Shown here one piece after another: positions 4,872 to 7,270 of a stretch of DNA of 7,270 nucleotides. The stretch comes from Spirochaetaceae bacterium. GTDB lineage: Bacteria > Spirochaetota > Spirochaetia > B11-G9. The notes below the pieces were generated by a model. It searched no databases. It was not told where the DNA came from and saw nothing but the letters and a program-made list of their open reading frames with translations. The position numbers and the translations under genes are program-made. The stretch covers positions 1 through 7,270 of the forward strand of contig JAUVLL010000168.1 of assembly GCA_030600745.1 (NCBI GenBank), written 5' to 3'. Position 1 is the first letter of the stretch. The number at the start of each line of letters is the position of its first letter.

Positions 4872-6041
4872 ATGGAAAATATTAATTTCAAAATAGACCA
4901 CATAGACCCTCTGGGTCAGGGTGTATCGAAAGAAGATCAGATCTCTTTTATTGAAAAGACATTGCCCGGAGAAAAAGGCACTGCTGAAGTTTATAGAAAG
5001 GCAAAGGGTGTTATTTTTGGGAAGATCCTAAGTACTGATGATCTGGCAGAAAAATCAGCCCATAGAGTTACGCCTGAATGTCCCCACTATTATGAATGCC
5101 GGGGCTGTCAGTATCTCCATACCGATTACAGTAATGAGATCAAATTTAAAACTCAGTCCCTTGAAAGAATGTTTAATAAATTACTTCCTGAGTCATTGAA
5201 AATTAAGGTCCACCCGGCAGAGAAAAGATTTGGATATAGAAATAGAGTACAGATCCACTATGATCTTGAAACAAACGACTTTGGACTTATAAGCAGCTTT
5301 TCCAAAGGTTTAATAGATGCAAGTAAATGCCTGCTCCCTTCGGAATCAATAAATACAGTCCTGAAAAATCTATATTCAAATGGTAAATGGAAGGAAATAA
5401 TCAATAAGGAAGATAATAAGCAGGGGTACATTGAAGTATATCAAAAGCCCGATGAGACTGATCCTAAAATAAGTGTAAATAAACCCTATGCAGAAGGGGG
5501 GTTTACCCAGGTTAATGACAGCATGGGGGTTGTCCTTACAGACCTTGTTACAAAAATGTACAAAAAATACATGGAAAATAGTAATAAACCTTTGGTTCTG
5601 GATTTCTTTGGAGGAAACGGTAACCTGTCAAAGGATTTTAAAAACGCCAATATTAAAGTATATGATCTTTATATAGAAAATGAAACTAATGTGGAGATAC
5701 AAAAAGAAAATCAGCACTATATAAATATTGATCTGTACAAAAAGGACCCTGTAAAACAAATAAAAAACTCACTTAAAAATATTGAACTTCCCATTCCGGA
5801 TCTTGTCATCTTTGACCCACCAAGAGCAGGTGTCAAATTTATAGACAGTTATATTAGGTATCTGGATGCATCCTATATTTTTTATATTAGCTGTGACCCG
5901 GCAACTCTAAGAAGAGATACAATGAAAATTATTAAGAACTATGATATCCTGAATATACATTTAATAGATCTTTTCCCTGGGACAAGACATTTTGAAACAC
6001 TGATAGTTTTCAGAAAATCGGATTTCTTTTTATCATCATAG
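4872..6041 (+). CDS. 23S rRNA/tRNA uracil-5 methyltransferase, TrmA/RlmD (RumA) family, with [4Fe-4S] site
   Basis: A 389-residue SAM-dependent RNA m5U methyltransferase. Order of parts: an N-terminal TRAM-like region (1-55); iron-sulfur cysteines Cys70, Cys76, Cys79 and Cys153; GGFTQVN (209-215); the SAM loop VLDFFGGNGNLS (242-253); DPPRAG (315-320); the catalytic nucleophile Cys341 in SCDPATLRRD; and the general-base motif HFETLIVF (373-380, Glu375). All catalytic features are present. Whether it modifies 23S rRNA U1939/U747 or tRNA U54 cannot be read from sequence; four cluster cysteines favour the RlmC/RlmD/RlmCD side. The start is placed at 4872 because homology begins immediately after it. 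Earlier in-frame starts (4776, 4830) lie in or just after the terminator. No Shine-Dalgarno precedes 4872, suggesting a leaderless message. rbsK follows after 10 bp. The gene is visibly more AT-rich than amtB or rbsK. Confidence 0.92.
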   Translation: MENINFKIDHIDPLGQGVSKEDQISFIEKTLPGEKGTAEVYRKAKGVIFGKILSTDDLAEKSAHRVTPECPHYYECRGCQYLHTDYSNEIKFKTQSLERMFNKLLPESLKIKVHPAEKRFGYRNRVQIHYDLETNDFGLISSFSKGLIDASKCLLPSESINTVLKNLYSNGKWKEIINKEDNKQGYIEVYQKPDETDPKISVNKPYAEGGFTQVNDSMGVVLTDLVTKMYKKYMENSNKPLVLDFFGGNGNLSKDFKNANIKVYDLYIENETNVEIQKENQHYINIDLYKKDPVKQIKNSLKNIELPIPDLVIFDPPRAGVKFIDSYIRYLDASYIFYISCDPATLRRDTMKIIKNYDILNIHLIDLFPGTRHFETLIVFRKSDFFLSS

Positions 6042-6051
6042 AGGAGCAGTA

Positions 6052-6969
6052 ATGAAAAAAATTGTAGTACTTGGCAGTATGAATATGGACCTTACCATCC
6101 TTGCAGACCCCTTCCCTGAAAAAGGAGAAACAGTCAGCGGCAGTGATTATGCCCAGATCCCTGGAGGTAAGGGAGCCAACCAGGCAGTTGCTGCAGGGCG
6201 TATGGGGGCAGATATAACCTTTATCAGTGCATGCGGTAATGACGGGTTCGGGGATACACTCATAGAAGAACTGAAAAAGAGCAATGTGAATACGGAAGGT
6301 ATTACAAGAAGGGAAATCCACACCGGTATTGCTTTAATAGTCCGGGAAGCAGACGGGGACAACAGAATTATCCTTGCTGCCGGTGCCAACGGTGAAATAC
6401 TGCCATCAATGGTAAAAACCATTAAATCAGTAATTGAGGAAGCAGATATCCTCCTCTTGCAGCTGGAAATACCAATGGAAACAGTAGAATACGCAGCATC
6501 CCTTGCTAAAAAATTGGGAACAATGGTTATCCTGGATCCGGCCCCCGCAGTAAAACTGTCTGACGAACTATTATTCAATATAGACTATCTGCTGCCTAAC
6601 GAACACGAACTGGATCTTGTTTTAGGGATGGCAGGAAGCCTTCGGGAGAAAGCGGATATTCTTATCAAAAAGGGAGTGGGGAAAGTAATTCTTACAGAAG
6701 GGAAAAAGGGAATAACAATTGTGTCTGATAAGGAAATGCAGAAAATTGAGGCTCCGGATCTGCCTCCCGTTGATACAACAGCAGCTGGTGACACCTTTGC
6801 AGGAGCATTTGCCTATGGCCTTGCAAATAGTTGGGAAATAACAAAAGCTGCAGAATTTGCTGTTAACGCTGCGTCCTTATCTGTAACAAAAGTAGGTGCC
6901 CAGTCTTCCATACCCTGGCTGAAAGAAGTCGAAAAAATAGGAGAATCATATGAAAGCATGGGAATATGA
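6052..6969 (+). CDS. rbsK: Ribokinase (PfkB family carbohydrate kinase)
   Basis: A 305-residue cytosolic kinase expected to phosphorylate D-ribose to ribose 5-phosphate with ATP. PfkB signature 1 is PGGKGANQAVAAGRMG (37-52) and signature 2 is DTTAAGDTFAGAFAYG (241-256), with catalytic base Asp247. Ribose-contact residues recalled from E. coli RbsK have counterparts Asn11, Asp13, Gly39-Lys40, Asn43 and Glu139. The NxxE magnesium motif is N183-EHE-186, and GAQSSIP (282-288) is the usual C-terminal signature. Length is normal for the family. GAGGAG at 6041-6046, 5 nt before the ATG, overlaps the stop of the methyltransferase gene, so the two are co-transcribed. No ribose transporter, RbsD or nucleoside hydrolase is visible nearby, so the ribose source is unknown; another pentose or nucleoside substrate cannot be excluded. 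Confidence 0.93.
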   Translation: MKKIVVLGSMNMDLTILADPFPEKGETVSGSDYAQIPGGKGANQAVAAGRMGADITFISACGNDGFGDTLIEELKKSNVNTEGITRREIHTGIALIVREADGDNRIILAAGANGEILPSMVKTIKSVIEEADILLLQLEIPMETVEYAASLAKKLGTMVILDPAPAVKLSDELLFNIDYLLPNEHELDLVLGMAGSLREKADILIKKGVGKVILTEGKKGITIVSDKEMQKIEAPDLPPVDTTAAGDTFAGAFAYGLANSWEITKAAEFAVNAASLSVTKVGAQSSIPWLKEVEKIGESYESMGI

Positions 6970-7270
6970 ATATAAAAAACTACATACAGCATCACCTGTG
7001 GATTTTGAAAAGAATCCCAGTGACTGGACCGGAGTTGAAACAACCATCAGGAATAGACATGAACTTCTAGGCCAATTCTGGGACAGCCAGGTCCCAGGTT
7101 CCCGAGCCCCCGAATCCCTTTATATTGCCATGATTCAGGCCTGGTTCAACCGGGGATATGATGTCACGGAAGCGGAAAAATTGATTAAACCCGCCCTGAA
7201 GGAGCATAAGAACGGAAACTTCACTATTCTGGAGCGGCTGACCGGGCAGATCCTGAAACGATTGATTCAG
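6950..7270 (+). CDS. Unidentified protein, N-terminal 107 residues, open at window end
   Basis: An open frame starts at ATG 6950 inside the last 20 bp of rbsK and runs without a stop to the end of the window (107 codons). It has an excellent ribosome site, AGGAGA at 6939-6944, 5 nt before the start. The protein starts MKAWEYEYKKLHTASPVDFE and continues with WTGVETTIRNRHELLGQFWD (residues 26-45), then PGSRAPESLYIAMIQAWFNRGYD and a charged helical stretch to the edge. It has no signal peptide or membrane segment, is rich in Trp, Glu and Lys, and looks soluble and helical. I do not recognise the family with confidence. Overlap with a ribokinase suggests a role in ribose, nucleoside or ADP-ribose turnover; an ADP-ribosylglycohydrolase-type enzyme with an N-terminal extension is one guess that needs the missing 3' part. 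The coding call is strong, the function open. Confidence 0.82.
   Translation, partial: MKAWEYEYKKLHTASPVDFEKNPSDWTGVETTIRNRHELLGQFWDSQVPGSRAPESLYIAMIQAWFNRGYDVTEAEKLIKPALKEHKNGNFTILERLTGQILKRLIQ

Noticed and set aside
6147..6578. 143-codon minus-strand open frame inside rbsK
   Set aside because: A shadow frame of a conserved kinase gene, with no ribosome site or recognisable domain.

Overview
The window is bacterial chromosomal DNA with tightly packed genes. The protein set is an ammonium channel with its PII partner, an iron-sulfur RNA uracil methyltransferase, a DUF4143-type ATPase, a NimA-like flavoprotein, a small membrane protease and a toxin-antitoxin remnant. This would suit a free-living anaerobe, perhaps a spirochaete or clostridial relative, but no taxonomic marker is present and that placement is inference. 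Base composition looks uneven by eye: the methyltransferase gene and the intergenic stretches are AT-rich, while amtB and the last two genes are richer in GC.

Layout: (1) 1-1046, plus strand, 3' part of an AAA/DUF4143 ATPase cut by the window edge. (2) 1060-2181, minus strand, a two-gene unit of a flavin-binding PNPOx-like protein and a site-2-protease (M50) family membrane protein; it converges on the ATPase gene. (3) 2249-2780, plus strand, a Phd/YefM-type antitoxin behind a striking palindromic operator, followed by a ParE-type toxin that stops about one third short. (4) 2781-3057, a 277-bp non-coding stretch full of inverted repeats and ending in a near-consensus sigma-54 promoter. (5) 3058-4753, amtB-glnK, closed by a strong intrinsic terminator. 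(6) 4854-7270, a second plus-strand unit with an extended -10 promoter almost touching the first start codon: a TrmA/RlmD-type methyltransferase, a ribokinase, and an unidentified gene that overlaps the ribokinase end and runs out of the window.

How the parts work together: AmtB imports ammonium and GlnK reports nitrogen/energy state and plugs AmtB. The sigma-54 promoter implies control by an enhancer-binding activator, probably nitrogen-responsive, with candidate sites in the upstream palindromes. GlnK lacks the Tyr51 that enterobacterial PII proteins use for uridylylation, so here the switch may rely on ligand binding alone. The toxin-antitoxin locus keeps its autoregulatory operator and antitoxin but has probably lost an active toxin. 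No single new multi-gene system is evident. The most informative signals are the regulatory DNA around amtB, the antitoxin operator, the possible leaderless methyltransferase mRNA and the unidentified gene coupled to the ribokinase.
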